Notes: generated by a model from the sequence alone, not told the origin. A DNA stretch of 64,000 nucleotides from J054 sp965223095 (GCA_965223095.1 OZ244979.1:1364001-1428000); one strand, 5' to 3'; shown: positions 15,499 to 25,678, numbered from the stretch's first letter. Numbers and translations: made by a program.

Positions 15499-18158
15499 GT
15501 TGCAAACACGATTGCAAGGCACCGGCTCAATTTCCAGTGCAAATTCACAATCGACCCGGTCTCGATGAAATCGATTATCGCATCGGCGGCTACACAGAGA
15601 TGCGCTCACGTATATTGGAGGCGATCGACAACGCACCCGCGCTGCAGGATTGGACGCATCGCGGCGCGGACGATCCGGGCATTGCGCTGGTGGAAGGTGC
15701 AGCGATCGTCGGCGATATCCTGACGTTTTATCAGCGCTTGTATGCCAACGAGTCCTACCTGCGCACGGCCCGATGGCGTGACAGTGTGTCCGACCTCGTA
15801 AGGCTCCTCGGATATCGCTTGTCGCCGGGCGTGGCCGGAGAAGCCACGTTTGCGCTGGAAGTCACGGGAGAACGCCCGGTATTGGTACCCGCAGGATTTG
15901 GATTGAAGGCGGAACTCGAAGGGGTCGAAGAGCCCGTCGAGTTTGAGACGAGCGAGGACATGACAGCGCATCCCCATCTGAGTGCCTTTCAGTTGTATCG
16001 ACCGCGAGAAATTCCACCCATCAATCCGGGTGAGAGCGAATTCGTCGTGCTTACCGGTGACGGCTCCGGGTTTGCGACAGATGATCGCCTGTTGGTGGGC
16101 ATAGCTTCGCCGGACGGGATATCCCCCAAGCGACTTACGAATGCCGAAGTCGTTGTAGTGGATGACGTCGAGGAGTCCTTCGGTGAATACCGGATCAAGA
16201 TCAAGGGCGCTCTCACCACGATCACGTCCGGTTCTTCTGTCATTGCATACAAGATCGGTCGCTCGTTTCGGCATTTCGGTCATACGGCGCCACCTGTTGG
16301 CGTGCGGATGCGCGCGGACGGCGATACCTCGAGCGCACCGGTTGTCACAAGTCCGACCGTTTTTAAACGGCCGCTGGATGAGGCGACCGGCCCGGATGTC
16401 GTGGAGCCGGCGCTTGAACAGACAGAGTTTCTGCTGGATCAGGAAATTGATGACCTGGCGGTAGGCAACCGCGTCCTGATCCAGGCCGCATTGGAAAAGA
16501 CGACTGTAGTTAAGCCGAAAAACGGTAAGAGCGGCTCACAATCCTCAAAGGAGCTCGACCGGACCCTGGTGCGCATGATCACGGCGGTTGAACAGGGCGT
16601 TTATGCCTGGGGGCCGACTTCCGGTGCCTGCACCAAGGTCGTCGTTAATGAGCCCTTGCCGTCGCAGGTGGAGTCACCGCATGGCATCAGCCAGGTTTCG
16701 ACAGTAGACATCCGCAGCTTGGTTTTCCACGAGGTCATCGGCGAGCCGGTGCAGTTGGCGGCCGCGTATCAGCCGGTCGCCGTCGCGAGTGGTTCTGAAC
16801 TCTACTTTTTCGGTGCCGGCCCGGAGCATCGGGCGCTAAAGGATCGCCGCCTGCTCCTTCTCGGACCGGGGTCCGGAACGCGACTGGCACAGGTGATATC
16901 TATCGATTCGGGGGCAGCCGAGACGGATGAGCGAGACAGGATGCGCCGGGTCAACCTCGATCAGATTGTCACTTACCACAATTTCGAATTTGACGAAGCT
17001 GCGGTTACGGTGCACGGCAATCTCGTGGAGGCCACTCAGGGCAGGACCGAGAAAGAGGTGATACTCGGCAGCGGTGATCATCGGCGGAGCTTCCAGACTT
17101 TCGCGCTGCCAAAGGCGCCACTGACCTATTTGCTCGACGGTACCCGAACACCGGCCCAAACGCCCGAGCTGACCGTGTACGTTGACCGAATCGAATGGCG
17201 ACAGCTGGACACGTTGTTCAAGGCCGGCCCGGACGACCACGTGTATATCGTCCGCCAGGATGCCGACGGGGAATCATTCGTACAGTTCGGCGATGGCCTT
17301 ACCGGCTGCCGGTTGCCCTCGGGCAGGGACAATGTTGTCGTGATCTACCGCACGGGCATTGGTGCATACGGCGAAATGAAGCCGGACACAAGTGTGCAGG
17401 CAACCGGTAAGCTGAAGGAATTCGGCAACGCTTTCCTGCACCGTCCGGTCGTTGGTGGCGCCGAGCCGGAATCCGAAGCCAATGCGCGGGTTGCCGCTCC
17501 CGGGAAGCTGCAAAGCCTGGGGCGCCTGGTGGGTCTGCGGGATTATGAGTCCGAGGCACTCGGACTGCCCGGAGTGCTCAAAGCCAGGGCTGCATGGGCC
17601 GCACCCGATGGTGCGCCGATGCTGTCCATTGTCGTATTGACCGAAGGCGGCAGCACGGCTGACACGGACAAGATCCGGGATACCCTGCGCACTTACAACC
17701 GTTGTCGTGGCGCCGCGCGGTTTCCGATCCAGGTGTTGCATGGTACGCGTCAGTTTGTGCACCTGAAGATCGCCGTTGGCTTCGACGCGGCATATCGAGA
17801 GGCGGACGTCACTCATTCGATCCGGGAGGCCCTGGGCGCGGAGAAGCGTGGGTCGGAGCAGCCGGAAGCCGGACTGTTCGGTATCGCACATCGCCAGTTC
17901 GGCGAATCCGTCCACCGTTCCCATGTGGTCGCAGCGGTGCAGCAGGTGGCTGGCGTGGTATGGGTCAAGTTGGTGTCGATGCGCTTGCTGCCGGATCAGG
18001 AAGACGGCACCGGGGATCCAGAGGCCCTGCCGAACCCGATTCCGAACCAGGTGCATAGTCTATTGCGCGCGGATGCCACGCATGTCCTTGCGTTACACAC
18101 CGCGCACCTCGTGATCAGCCTTTCTCGTCAATCAGACCGCGGAGACTGCAGTACATGA
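15495..18158 (+). CDS. Baseplate J-like wedge protein 2
   Basis: 887 residues, second wedge protein of the putative baseplate assembly family. N-terminal DEIDYRIGGYTEMRSRILEAID and DDPGIALVEGAAIVGDILTFYQRLYANESYLRTA are strong family signatures. A long beta-rich middle follows, then the gpJ-like C-terminal segment (GRLVGLRDYESEALGLPGVLKARAAWA) and a terminal region (VHLKIAVGFDAAYREADVTHSIREAL). It probably pairs with the preceding protein as a wedge heterodimer, as gp6/gp7-type pairs do. The start overlaps the previous stop (ATGA). Confidence 0.88.
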   Translation: MSCKHDCKAPAQFPVQIHNRPGLDEIDYRIGGYTEMRSRILEAIDNAPALQDWTHRGADDPGIALVEGAAIVGDILTFYQRLYANESYLRTARWRDSVSDLVRLLGYRLSPGVAGEATFALEVTGERPVLVPAGFGLKAELEGVEEPVEFETSEDMTAHPHLSAFQLYRPREIPPINPGESEFVVLTGDGSGFATDDRLLVGIASPDGISPKRLTNAEVVVVDDVEESFGEYRIKIKGALTTITSGSSVIAYKIGRSFRHFGHTAPPVGVRMRADGDTSSAPVVTSPTVFKRPLDEATGPDVVEPALEQTEFLLDQEIDDLAVGNRVLIQAALEKTTVVKPKNGKSGSQSSKELDRTLVRMITAVEQGVYAWGPTSGACTKVVVNEPLPSQVESPHGISQVSTVDIRSLVFHEVIGEPVQLAAAYQPVAVASGSELYFFGAGPEHRALKDRRLLLLGPGSGTRLAQVISIDSGAAETDERDRMRRVNLDQIVTYHNFEFDEAAVTVHGNLVEATQGRTEKEVILGSGDHRRSFQTFALPKAPLTYLLDGTRTPAQTPELTVYVDRIEWRQLDTLFKAGPDDHVYIVRQDADGESFVQFGDGLTGCRLPSGRDNVVVIYRTGIGAYGEMKPDTSVQATGKLKEFGNAFLHRPVVGGAEPESEANARVAAPGKLQSLGRLVGLRDYESEALGLPGVLKARAAWAAPDGAPMLSIVVLTEGGSTADTDKIRDTLRTYNRCRGAARFPIQVLHGTRQFVHLKIAVGFDAAYREADVTHSIREALGAEKRGSEQPEAGLFGIAHRQFGESVHRSHVVAAVQQVAGVVWVKLVSMRLLPDQEDGTGDPEALPNPIPNQVHSLLRADATHVLALHTAHLVISLSRQSDRGDCST

Positions 18159-20560
18159 GCACGCCGCGTCAGCACCTGTACGAACGTTTGCCGGAGATCT
18201 ACCGGATTCGTGATCACGAGCAGCAGCCCCCAATGCAATTGCGCGATTACGTTGACGCGCTCGACAGCGTTTTGTCGGCCGTCCGCGACAACATTGAGGT
18301 CTTGTATCACGACCAGTTCATCGAAACCTGCGCAGACTGGGTCGTTCCGTATATTGCTGACTTGCTTGGTACCACGCACCTGTCCGGCGACCCATGGACC
18401 CTGCGTGCCGATGTCGCGAGGACCGTATACCACCGTCGTCGGAAGGGCACGCTGGGCGCCGTCGAGTCATTGACTCACGGTTTGACGGGCTGGGCCGCAC
18501 ATGCCGTGGAATTGCGGGATCGGCTGGTATGGAATCAGCATTTGAATCATCAGCGTCCGGATCGTGGCGGCGAACCGCCGACGCCTCAGCTCATCGACGA
18601 TCGCGGGCATATTCGCGGTGCTGCTCGCGGCGGAACCATTACGCTGCGCGATCCCGCGTTGCTGAGTTTTCTGAGCGGGGCGTTCGATCCGTTTGCCCAT
18701 TCGGCCGACATCAAACCGCGTATCGGCACCGCGCTTCGCTTTAATATTCCAAACTTGGCTATCTTCCTGTGGCGATTGCACGACTACGCGCTGCCAAAAA
18801 TCGCGCCGCACTTCGTCAAGATCCAGTCGTTGCCCGGAAATGGTCCCAATGACGCTTCGTTTGCCGTGCGCTTCAATATACATCCCCTCGGCGAGCCGAT
18901 GACCTTGTTCAATCGGCATCGGTCGCACGATGGCGAAATTACTGCTGAAGACCGGTCTGAAGAAGAATCCCTGGAATCGGTTCGGCCTGAGCGCCTCGTG
19001 TCTCCCGATGAGACTCCGGGGCCGATGCCGCGAGCACGACTGATGCAGTCAACAAACATGGCCGATAAACCGCGCAGTGATTACGTGCGAGTGAACCACT
19101 ATTCCGACGACAGTTCTTTGGTATTGGAAAGGGTGGGGCTGACAATTCATGTTCCGGATCCGCCGTTTGCAGAATGGAACCCGGACACGGCATCGGGCAT
19201 TGACTGGACTTATCGGGGCGCCAACCTGTGCGCCTGGGAGTCTCCGCTGGAACCGCCATTGGGAAAGTATGAGATTGTAGTCGATCCGGATATCGGGCGC
19301 GTCGTCGTCGGCGTTGGTGGGGCCAGTCCGAGCGACGAAGCGCGGCCGCTAAGTCGAAAGTTGCTGGTGTCTCCGACGTACGGCTTTTCCGGTGATGGTT
19401 CATCCGTGTCAGCCGGCGCGCACCCCGTGCCGCGCACAGACCTGCCGGCGGGCACGGTCAAGATCAACTTTGACTCGGTGGCCGGCGGCAAGGCATTGGA
19501 GCAGGCGCTGGATAATCTGGCCGGCGATAGCCAGGAGCGCGTTATTGAAATCCAGGACAGTCGCACCTATTTGCTGGACTTGAACAACGTCGCCGGTATT
19601 GCCACGGACGGCGGCAACAAGGTGCTGAAACTGGGCGCCTCTTTGCTCATACGCGCCGCATCCGGGCAGCGCCCAATAATTCTGCTGGAGCGGCCGCTGA
19701 TGTTTCGTTCCGATGACATCGTAAAAGCGCCCGACGTAACACTCGAAGGCCTGTACATCAGTTGGAACCATGGTTCGTCGCATTTCGGCGCGAACACCGC
19801 TCTGATCGAGCGGGCCGCGATCAACGCTCTGAACATTCGAGGCTGCACCCTGGACCCGGGCAGCCATCGCGCCCTCGACGGAAACCGGCAACCCGTTCGT
19901 TACGGGCTGCGGTTGGCCAATGACTACGGCTTTGCGGCAGGTGTGGATACCGACACCTTCCTTGAGACGTTGCGTGCGTTCGGTGAAATTCCCGATATCA
20001 GTCTCGAGCACGCGATTTGTGGCCCCATTGCCATGGATGACGGCTATTCATTGGCACTGAATCACTCGATAGTCGATGCCGCCAGCGGTGTCGATGAGCC
20101 CGCACCGGATCTCGCATTGCATGCGGCGACCGGTAACAAGGAGGAAGCCTGGGGGCCGGATTTGCGGGTGCAGGGCGTGACTTGTTTTGGGCGCATGCGC
20201 GTTGAAAAGGCCAGCGGCGAAGGTGGCCTGTGGCTGCATCGTCTCGAGGTGCACAACAATCAAGCCGGCTGTATCAAGTTCAGTTACTTCGCCGGCAAAG
20301 CGGACCGGTTACCGCAACATCATGCCTGCGTATTTGCCGATCAGGCGACACTGAGTTTCGTCAGCGAGACCTTTGGCGAGGCCGGCTACGCGCAACTGCG
20401 TCAGAGTAGTGACGCGAAGGTTCTGCAGCAGGGTCCAAATCGCGATGAGATGGGTGCGTTCGGTCATCTGTTCAACAGTCATAAATGGAAAAACATCAAT
20501 ATTCGTTACCGGGAATTCATGCCAGTCGGAATCTATCCGGTGCTGGTACCTGTGACGTAG
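18155..20560 (+). CDS. Tail protein I-like baseplate protein with C-terminal beta-rich extension
   Basis: 801 residues. Residues about 1-130 match the phage tail protein I family in eCIS clusters (LYERLPEIYRIRDHEQQPPMQLRDYVDALDSVLSAVRDNIEVLYHDQFIETC, then VVPYIADLLG and ARTVYHRRRKGTLGAVESL). The rest is a long beta-rich extension; residues about 430-760 contain repeated short strands and turns (ERVIEIQDSRTYLLDL, VTLEGLYISWNHGSSHFG, LNIRGCTLDPGSHRALDG) that look like a right-handed beta-helix. It could connect baseplate and outer fibres. Start overlaps the preceding stop. Confidence 0.8.
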   Translation: MSTPRQHLYERLPEIYRIRDHEQQPPMQLRDYVDALDSVLSAVRDNIEVLYHDQFIETCADWVVPYIADLLGTTHLSGDPWTLRADVARTVYHRRRKGTLGAVESLTHGLTGWAAHAVELRDRLVWNQHLNHQRPDRGGEPPTPQLIDDRGHIRGAARGGTITLRDPALLSFLSGAFDPFAHSADIKPRIGTALRFNIPNLAIFLWRLHDYALPKIAPHFVKIQSLPGNGPNDASFAVRFNIHPLGEPMTLFNRHRSHDGEITAEDRSEEESLESVRPERLVSPDETPGPMPRARLMQSTNMADKPRSDYVRVNHYSDDSSLVLERVGLTIHVPDPPFAEWNPDTASGIDWTYRGANLCAWESPLEPPLGKYEIVVDPDIGRVVVGVGGASPSDEARPLSRKLLVSPTYGFSGDGSSVSAGAHPVPRTDLPAGTVKINFDSVAGGKALEQALDNLAGDSQERVIEIQDSRTYLLDLNNVAGIATDGGNKVLKLGASLLIRAASGQRPIILLERPLMFRSDDIVKAPDVTLEGLYISWNHGSSHFGANTALIERAAINALNIRGCTLDPGSHRALDGNRQPVRYGLRLANDYGFAAGVDTDTFLETLRAFGEIPDISLEHAICGPIAMDDGYSLALNHSIVDAASGVDEPAPDLALHAATGNKEEAWGPDLRVQGVTCFGRMRVEKASGEGGLWLHRLEVHNNQAGCIKFSYFAGKADRLPQHHACVFADQATLSFVSETFGEAGYAQLRQSSDAKVLQQGPNRDEMGAFGHLFNSHKWKNINIRYREFMPVGIYPVLVPVT

Positions 20561-20572
20561 GGGCAACTCACC

Positions 20573-23500
20573 ATGAAAGGCGACTTCTCAAAATTGTCCT
20601 TTGATCCGGCGGAAAATTACACCGGCGTATTGGAGCAGCAAGGCCGCGTGCGCATCGATCAGGATGGCAATGCCGAAACGCAAATTGTCAATCATTTGCG
20701 CACGACCCTGGTTCAGGATGCGGTCGGCACCGCGGTGGCAGCCGTACCCGAATCGATGCCGGATGGCTTCGAGGTTGTCAGCGCGCAAAGCGACGGCAAC
20801 CGCGTCCAGGTCACAATGAAGCCGGGGCGCATCTGGGCGGACGGTATCCCACTGCAATCGCCGATCGGCAAAAACCTGGTGATGGAGGCCGAGTATTTCG
20901 GTCCACCGATTTCGTCTGTTAGTCCCGATGTGGCCTCGATTGGCACCGGAGTTCGAGACGCTGTGGTGCTCGAGGTATGGGAAGAGGCGGTGAATGCATT
21001 CCAGGATACAGAACTGCTCGAGACTGCATTGGGCGGAGTGGATACCAGCGAGCGAATCAAGGCCTTCTATCCGCTTCGCTTGCTTCGCCTGCGTGGAAAT
21101 GAGGACTGCAGTGATGTGGCGGATCGGCTCGCGACGAAGCCGGCGAAAGGCAGGCTGACGACTACGCTGGCAGCTGAAACCGTGATTAGCGGCGACTGCC
21201 CGGTCGAGGCCGGCGGCGGCTACAGCGGTTTTGAGCATTCTCTATATCGAGTCGAAATCGCCGAGCCGGATACGAACGGCGACGCCAGGTTCAAATGGTC
21301 AAGTTATAACGCCAGCCTGGTCGGGCGAGGCCGATATACTCCGACGCCGGGCGATGCGACTTTGGGTACCGTCGACATTCGCGCCAACGAACAAGTCATC
21401 AATCATTGCGGTCTAACCGAGTTCTACTTTGAGGCGCTCAGTTTCGATGCGGCCCGCGGTCGCTGGACGATCATCTTGACTGCATCGGCAACGCTGTCGG
21501 GCAACGGCGATCAACTCACCCTGCAAGATGTCGATCAGGTCGGTGTCGTCGGCACCGAGCCCGTGTTCTTCCGACTATGGAACGGCACCGGGCTGATCAA
21601 GGATTTTCCCAAGGGGGCAAGCGCGAATGAACTCAAAGACGGCATATTGCTAGAGTTTGATGCCCCTGCGCCGAACAATGAAAATTATCTGCCGGGTGAT
21701 TATTGGACCTTCCCCGTCCGTGCCGCCGGTGTCGAATTTGATCCGTCGGCTATGCCGGCGGACGCGGAGCCCCAAGGGGTAACCTATCACCGAGTGCCGT
21801 TGGCGGTCCTCAACTGGTCCGGCCGGGCGGGGGCCCCCGGCAATTCGGCTTCCGAGATCGATGATTGCCGCAAGATCTTCCCGCAACTCGTCAATGTACG
21901 CGGGGGGTGTTGTATCGACGTTGCGCCGGGTGAGGACTTACATGCGGCGGTGCGTAAATTAAAGGATGCCGGGGGTGGTTGTATCTGTCTGCTACCCGGT
22001 CAGCATGCTGTGACGCGACCCATAGATCTGTCCGGCGAATCCGGCATCTGCATCAAGGGTTTCGGCGTCGTCAGTCAGCTCAATATTTCCCCGAAGATCG
22101 GCACCATCGCATTTAATCTCGTCAAGGCGCACGATATCTGCTTCGACGGGTTTGCAGTCATGAGCGGCGGAGACAGACCGATCTGGGGGTGCGCCGATAC
22201 CACCGATCTGACCCTGACCAACCTGTTTGTGTTCGCCAAGCTTCACGGCGACGACCCGGTGATCGCTACGAACCGCGGTACCGGGTCGAGGTGGCATCTG
22301 GAGAACAATGTATTTATCGCACCCTCCGGTCTGAGCGGCCTGTCCGTGCATCAGAGCATCTTCCGCGGAAATTATTGGCTCGGTGTGCAAAGCGGAATCC
22401 AACTGCGACACCTGGTGGAAGTTGCGATCGAGTACAACTACTTCTTTGGAATATCAGATGAAGACCTGAGAGAGTTCCTGGCGCTATCCGTCGAGGTCAA
22501 ATTAAAAGAGGAATTTACTCGTCAGAATCTATTCCGGTCCCTGTTGCAGTTCCTGACACAGCAGAGCACCAGGTCGACGTCCACCCGGTATAACGCAATT
22601 GACGTTGCCGGTGGGTTTGATCTGACAGTCACCGGCAACCGGATGGCGGGGCGTGTCGGCCTGGACTGTGAGGTTCTCGAGAACGCGAAGATCGACAACA
22701 ACGATTTCTTCACTACGTTGTTTGGTTTGACCTGTGGCATAGCGCGAAATCTGACAATAAGTGAGAACCGGATCGGACGTCTCGCGTCCGGCAAATCCCA
22801 GGCCGCAATTCGGTGCAAGGCGGGTGTCAGGGTAATCGATGATGTGATCGACTGCCGCGTGTTGCACAATAAATTCGATAATGTTGAAGAGGGCATTGTC
22901 TTCGAGAGTGACACGGATGGTGGTAAGGAGACCATTCGCGATTTCGGCATCAAGAGTTTTATCGGCAGCTCCAAGGCCAATTTTGATCCGAAAAAAGCGC
23001 TGAGAGTTTCGGAGGCGCTGACTGCCAAGTCCAGAAGCAAGTATTCACTGCTCACAAATCCGTTTTTTCTGATCGGTAAGATTGAGCGTGTGCGTATCGA
23101 GGGTAATTTCTTCCGGGCCAGAAAGCTGGCGCTCGAGATGTCGGGAGCGAAGCGACTATTGGATCTTCATGTCAGTGGTAATTCAATCAGCGGCTGCCAG
23201 CAGACCGCTATTCAGATTGAGGTACGCGATTGGATCGGCCATATCTTCGAGCCGATCGAAACAAGGGCGCGATTGATCGAGAATAACCGCTTCGATATCT
23301 TCGGAGCTGCTATCCGTTCGACCACCGGCGCGTTGCGAATTGAGGGCAATGATATTCGGGTGCGCAAGCGACCCCGGCCCTGGATCCTGGGATCGCACAT
23401 CGCCGGCGTGCTTGGCGAGAAGCTATATGCCGATGCCAATCTGATGAAGGCGAACACTAACCTTGACTTTGGCGGCAGCCGCATGTCCCTGGTCGGCGCG

Positions 23501-24556
23501 AGTCACGCCGCGAAGAAAAACCCCGGCTCTGTCGACATGGGGGCATTCGCAAGTGCGGTTAAGAAAGAATATTTGCATGCACATGCGCCGCATGCCGGCG
23601 ATACCGGAGCGGACGACCTGAATCTGATGATGACGTTGGCGAATGCTGGCGCCTCCAAGCTGCTGCTTGATTTCTCCGAAACCAGGTATCTAAAGGCGAA
23701 CGTGATTCATGAGGGCTTTGCTCTGAATCTGGGAGGCATCGAGAATCGCGTCAATGGAAATGCTATCCGGAGTGATAGCCCGGAGACCGAAAATGGCATC
23801 ATTTTTCATTTCCTTTCAGGGGAGGCACGAGAAAACGTCGTCCGGGTTCAGCGCATCGGCTTGATGATGAATGCAAAGGCCGGCCAGACAACTCAAGACG
23901 CGCGCATCGAGGGCAATACGCTCAAGGTGACCGGCCCGCAATCGAGCGGCGGTGAATCCGAGATTGCCTATGCGCTGTCTATCCCCACCTTGAAGCCGGG
24001 AAATCTCTCGATCCTGGATAATTACTTCGAGGGTTCAGTGATGGTCGGCGCCGAGCCTTTTGCATCACTTGGGCTCAAAGGAGGCGGTAACATCAAGCCG
24101 TACCCGGGATTGATCAACTATCACGCGATGAAATTCGATTCCGGCGCCTACTCGAATGTGTTCAATTTCAAAGCGCAACCTCCAGTCAGTGGAGCGACGC
24201 TGGTCAAGGACAGTGTGGTTAAAGGCTTGCTCGATTTGGATTTATCCAGTTTGTTCTGGAAATCGAATCCTCATTCGAGTCGCCCCGTTGTGCAGTTTGG
24301 CGACAATCGCGTGGTCCGGGGATGGGTGGCAATTGCCCAGTCGACCGCCGGTGCGTTCTGGAGCGTGGCGGGGTTAAAGAAACGAGCTACCCAAACGATG
24401 GTGCTAACACTGACTGGCAATACACTGGACTATTGGGCGCGTGTCGCCGGGCACGATCTGATCATTACGGGTAATCATAGCCAGGGGGCGATTCAGTACC
24501 GGGTAGGAAACCGGCTGGAACATGTCGCTAACATTCCGCAACCGAAGACGTTCTGA
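20573..24556 (+). CDS. DUF6519-type giant beta-helix protein, probable fibre or baseplate shell
   Basis: 1327 residues, the largest product in the window. The N-terminus (MKGDFSKLSFDPAENYTGVLEQQGRVRIDQDGNAETQI) is the hallmark of the DUF6519 family found in contractile-system operons. A globular beta-rich part extends to about residue 440. After a Cys-rich spot (GGCCIDVAPGEDLHAAVRKLKDAGGGCICLLPG, about 442-475), residues 475-1320 carry many short repeats of N-x-F/I type (VAIEYNYFFGI, LTVTGNRMAG, AKIDNNDFFTT, LTISENRIG, VRIEGNFF, LHVSGNSISG), the pattern of a right-handed parallel beta-helix. Such repeats are common in phage tailspikes and carbohydrate-active proteins. Receptor binding is inferred, not shown. 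Confidence 0.8.
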   Translation: MKGDFSKLSFDPAENYTGVLEQQGRVRIDQDGNAETQIVNHLRTTLVQDAVGTAVAAVPESMPDGFEVVSAQSDGNRVQVTMKPGRIWADGIPLQSPIGKNLVMEAEYFGPPISSVSPDVASIGTGVRDAVVLEVWEEAVNAFQDTELLETALGGVDTSERIKAFYPLRLLRLRGNEDCSDVADRLATKPAKGRLTTTLAAETVISGDCPVEAGGGYSGFEHSLYRVEIAEPDTNGDARFKWSSYNASLVGRGRYTPTPGDATLGTVDIRANEQVINHCGLTEFYFEALSFDAARGRWTIILTASATLSGNGDQLTLQDVDQVGVVGTEPVFFRLWNGTGLIKDFPKGASANELKDGILLEFDAPAPNNENYLPGDYWTFPVRAAGVEFDPSAMPADAEPQGVTYHRVPLAVLNWSGRAGAPGNSASEIDDCRKIFPQLVNVRGGCCIDVAPGEDLHAAVRKLKDAGGGCICLLPGQHAVTRPIDLSGESGICIKGFGVVSQLNISPKIGTIAFNLVKAHDICFDGFAVMSGGDRPIWGCADTTDLTLTNLFVFAKLHGDDPVIATNRGTGSRWHLENNVFIAPSGLSGLSVHQSIFRGNYWLGVQSGIQLRHLVEVAIEYNYFFGISDEDLREFLALSVEVKLKEEFTRQNLFRSLLQFLTQQSTRSTSTRYNAIDVAGGFDLTVTGNRMAGRVGLDCEVLENAKIDNNDFFTTLFGLTCGIARNLTISENRIGRLASGKSQAAIRCKAGVRVIDDVIDCRVLHNKFDNVEEGIVFESDTDGGKETIRDFGIKSFIGSSKANFDPKKALRVSEALTAKSRSKYSLLTNPFFLIGKIERVRIEGNFFRARKLALEMSGAKRLLDLHVSGNSISGCQQTAIQIEVRDWIGHIFEPIETRARLIENNRFDIFGAAIRSTTGALRIEGNDIRVRKRPRPWILGSHIAGVLGEKLYADANLMKANTNLDFGGSRMSLVGASHAAKKNPGSVDMGAFASAVKKEYLHAHAPHAGDTGADDLNLMMTLANAGASKLLLDFSETRYLKANVIHEGFALNLGGIENRVNGNAIRSDSPETENGIIFHFLSGEARENVVRVQRIGLMMNAKAGQTTQDARIEGNTLKVTGPQSSGGESEIAYALSIPTLKPGNLSILDNYFEGSVMVGAEPFASLGLKGGGNIKPYPGLINYHAMKFDSGAYSNVFNFKAQPPVSGATLVKDSVVKGLLDLDLSSLFWKSNPHSSRPVVQFGDNRVVRGWVAIAQSTAGAFWSVAGLKKRATQTMVLTLTGNTLDYWARVAGHDLIITGNHSQGAIQYRVGNRLEHVANIPQPKTF

Positions 24557-24574
24557 GCCGGAGGGAGGGAAATC

Positions 24575-25678
24575 ATGAAAGAGACACGCATTCCGAAGCT
24601 CGACGTGGACCCCGTCGGCGAGCGCCTCGCACATATCGTGGAGGAGAAGAAGGCCGATAATCAGGATGCTCTGGGCAGGATCAAGGCGCTTGCAGATTCC
24701 TGGAAGAAACTGAATAAGGCGATCGAAGCCGACATAAAGCATGAGTTCGAGTTGATGGATCTCGAGGCGCAGGCTGTCGATGAAGCCATCGGTGATCTCG
24801 ACGAGAATCGTGCCAGGCCGGCTAAAGATGCATTTACGATTACCGGCAAGGTTCAATCCGAGAGGGAGGGAATCGGTCTGCCCAATCTGACGGTATTGTT
24901 GCTACAACGGGTCGGTAGAAAGGTCCAGCCGCTGGCGAAAGAGCTAACCGACAATTTGGGGAATTTCGTCTTCCGGCTGAGTGAGGACGCCTTCGGCACC
25001 GACGGGCCGGCCAAAGTGAAGGTCGAGTTACAAGTATTGGCACACGACGGGACATTGCTTCATAGCGAAGTTGAAGAGGTCGCACCGCGACTCGGCGGAA
25101 TCGCAAGATTAACGCTGAAGGCGGCTGAGACGGACATTATTTCGAGCAAACTTGAAGCAGGCAAAGCGGTCAGGGACAGTATCGAGGACAGTCGGGGTCT
25201 GATCGCGTCGCGCCTGGAGAATATGCGCGGTGCACACGACGCGCTGACGAAAATGACCGGAATTGCGCGGGAGGAGCTGGATTTTGTGCTCGAGGCATTG
25301 GCGGCAGCCCCGCCGGAGATCAAAAGCGTGCTAACCGAACCGGAGCCGGCCAGGGACGATGATGGCGGGACTGCCGATGGCCCGGGCACGGAAGAAGAAC
25401 CCGAGCCGCCCGGGGATGGAGAGAAGGGAGAATCCGACGGCCGGGAAGAAGACAAGGACAATGGCAGGGAAAAGCCTGATCGTCCTGGTGGGCGTTTGCC
25501 GGGATTAGCCGCGATCAACGGCATTGGCCCGCAGCGGGTGAAGAAACTCAAGCGGGCGAGAATCAAGGATATCGAGGGATTCGTTGCAGCCGATAACGGC
25601 AGGCTAAGAGAGATTCTCGGTGATCTTGATTTCACGGCAATGAAAAAAGATGCCAGGGTATTGCTGAAGGAAAAGTGA
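24575..25678 (+). CDS. Coiled-coil / transthyretin-like / HhH protein
   Basis: 367 residues. Residues about 10-80 are a charged coiled coil (DPVGERLAHIVEEKKADNQD). Residues about 88-190 form a beta-sandwich that looks like a carboxypeptidase-regulatory or transthyretin-like domain (FTITGKVQSEREGIGLPNLTVLLLQRVG). A second helical part follows, then an acidic Pro/Glu/Gly linker (about 255-305). The C-terminus carries a helix-hairpin-helix (LAAINGIGPQRVKKLKRARIKDIEGFV, about 310-336) as in DNA-associated proteins. A strong ribosome site (GGAGGGAGGG) precedes the ATG. Last conserved-looking gene before the effectors; an adaptor or cargo role is possible. Family not recognised. Confidence 0.7.
   Translation: MKETRIPKLDVDPVGERLAHIVEEKKADNQDALGRIKALADSWKKLNKAIEADIKHEFELMDLEAQAVDEAIGDLDENRARPAKDAFTITGKVQSEREGIGLPNLTVLLLQRVGRKVQPLAKELTDNLGNFVFRLSEDAFGTDGPAKVKVELQVLAHDGTLLHSEVEEVAPRLGGIARLTLKAAETDIISSKLEAGKAVRDSIEDSRGLIASRLENMRGAHDALTKMTGIAREELDFVLEALAAAPPEIKSVLTEPEPARDDDGGTADGPGTEEEPEPPGDGEKGESDGREEDKDNGREKPDRPGGRLPGLAAINGIGPQRVKKLKRARIKDIEGFVAADNGRLREILGDLDFTAMKKDARVLLKEK

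Noticed and set aside
1328..25678. Type VI secretion system or an ordinary prophage
   Set aside because: No TssJ/TssL/TssM membrane complex, no two-domain ClpV and no VgrG-PAAR pair are present. No capsid, terminase, portal or lysis gene is seen either. DUF4255, single-domain AAA+ ATPase and DUF4157 point to an eCIS.
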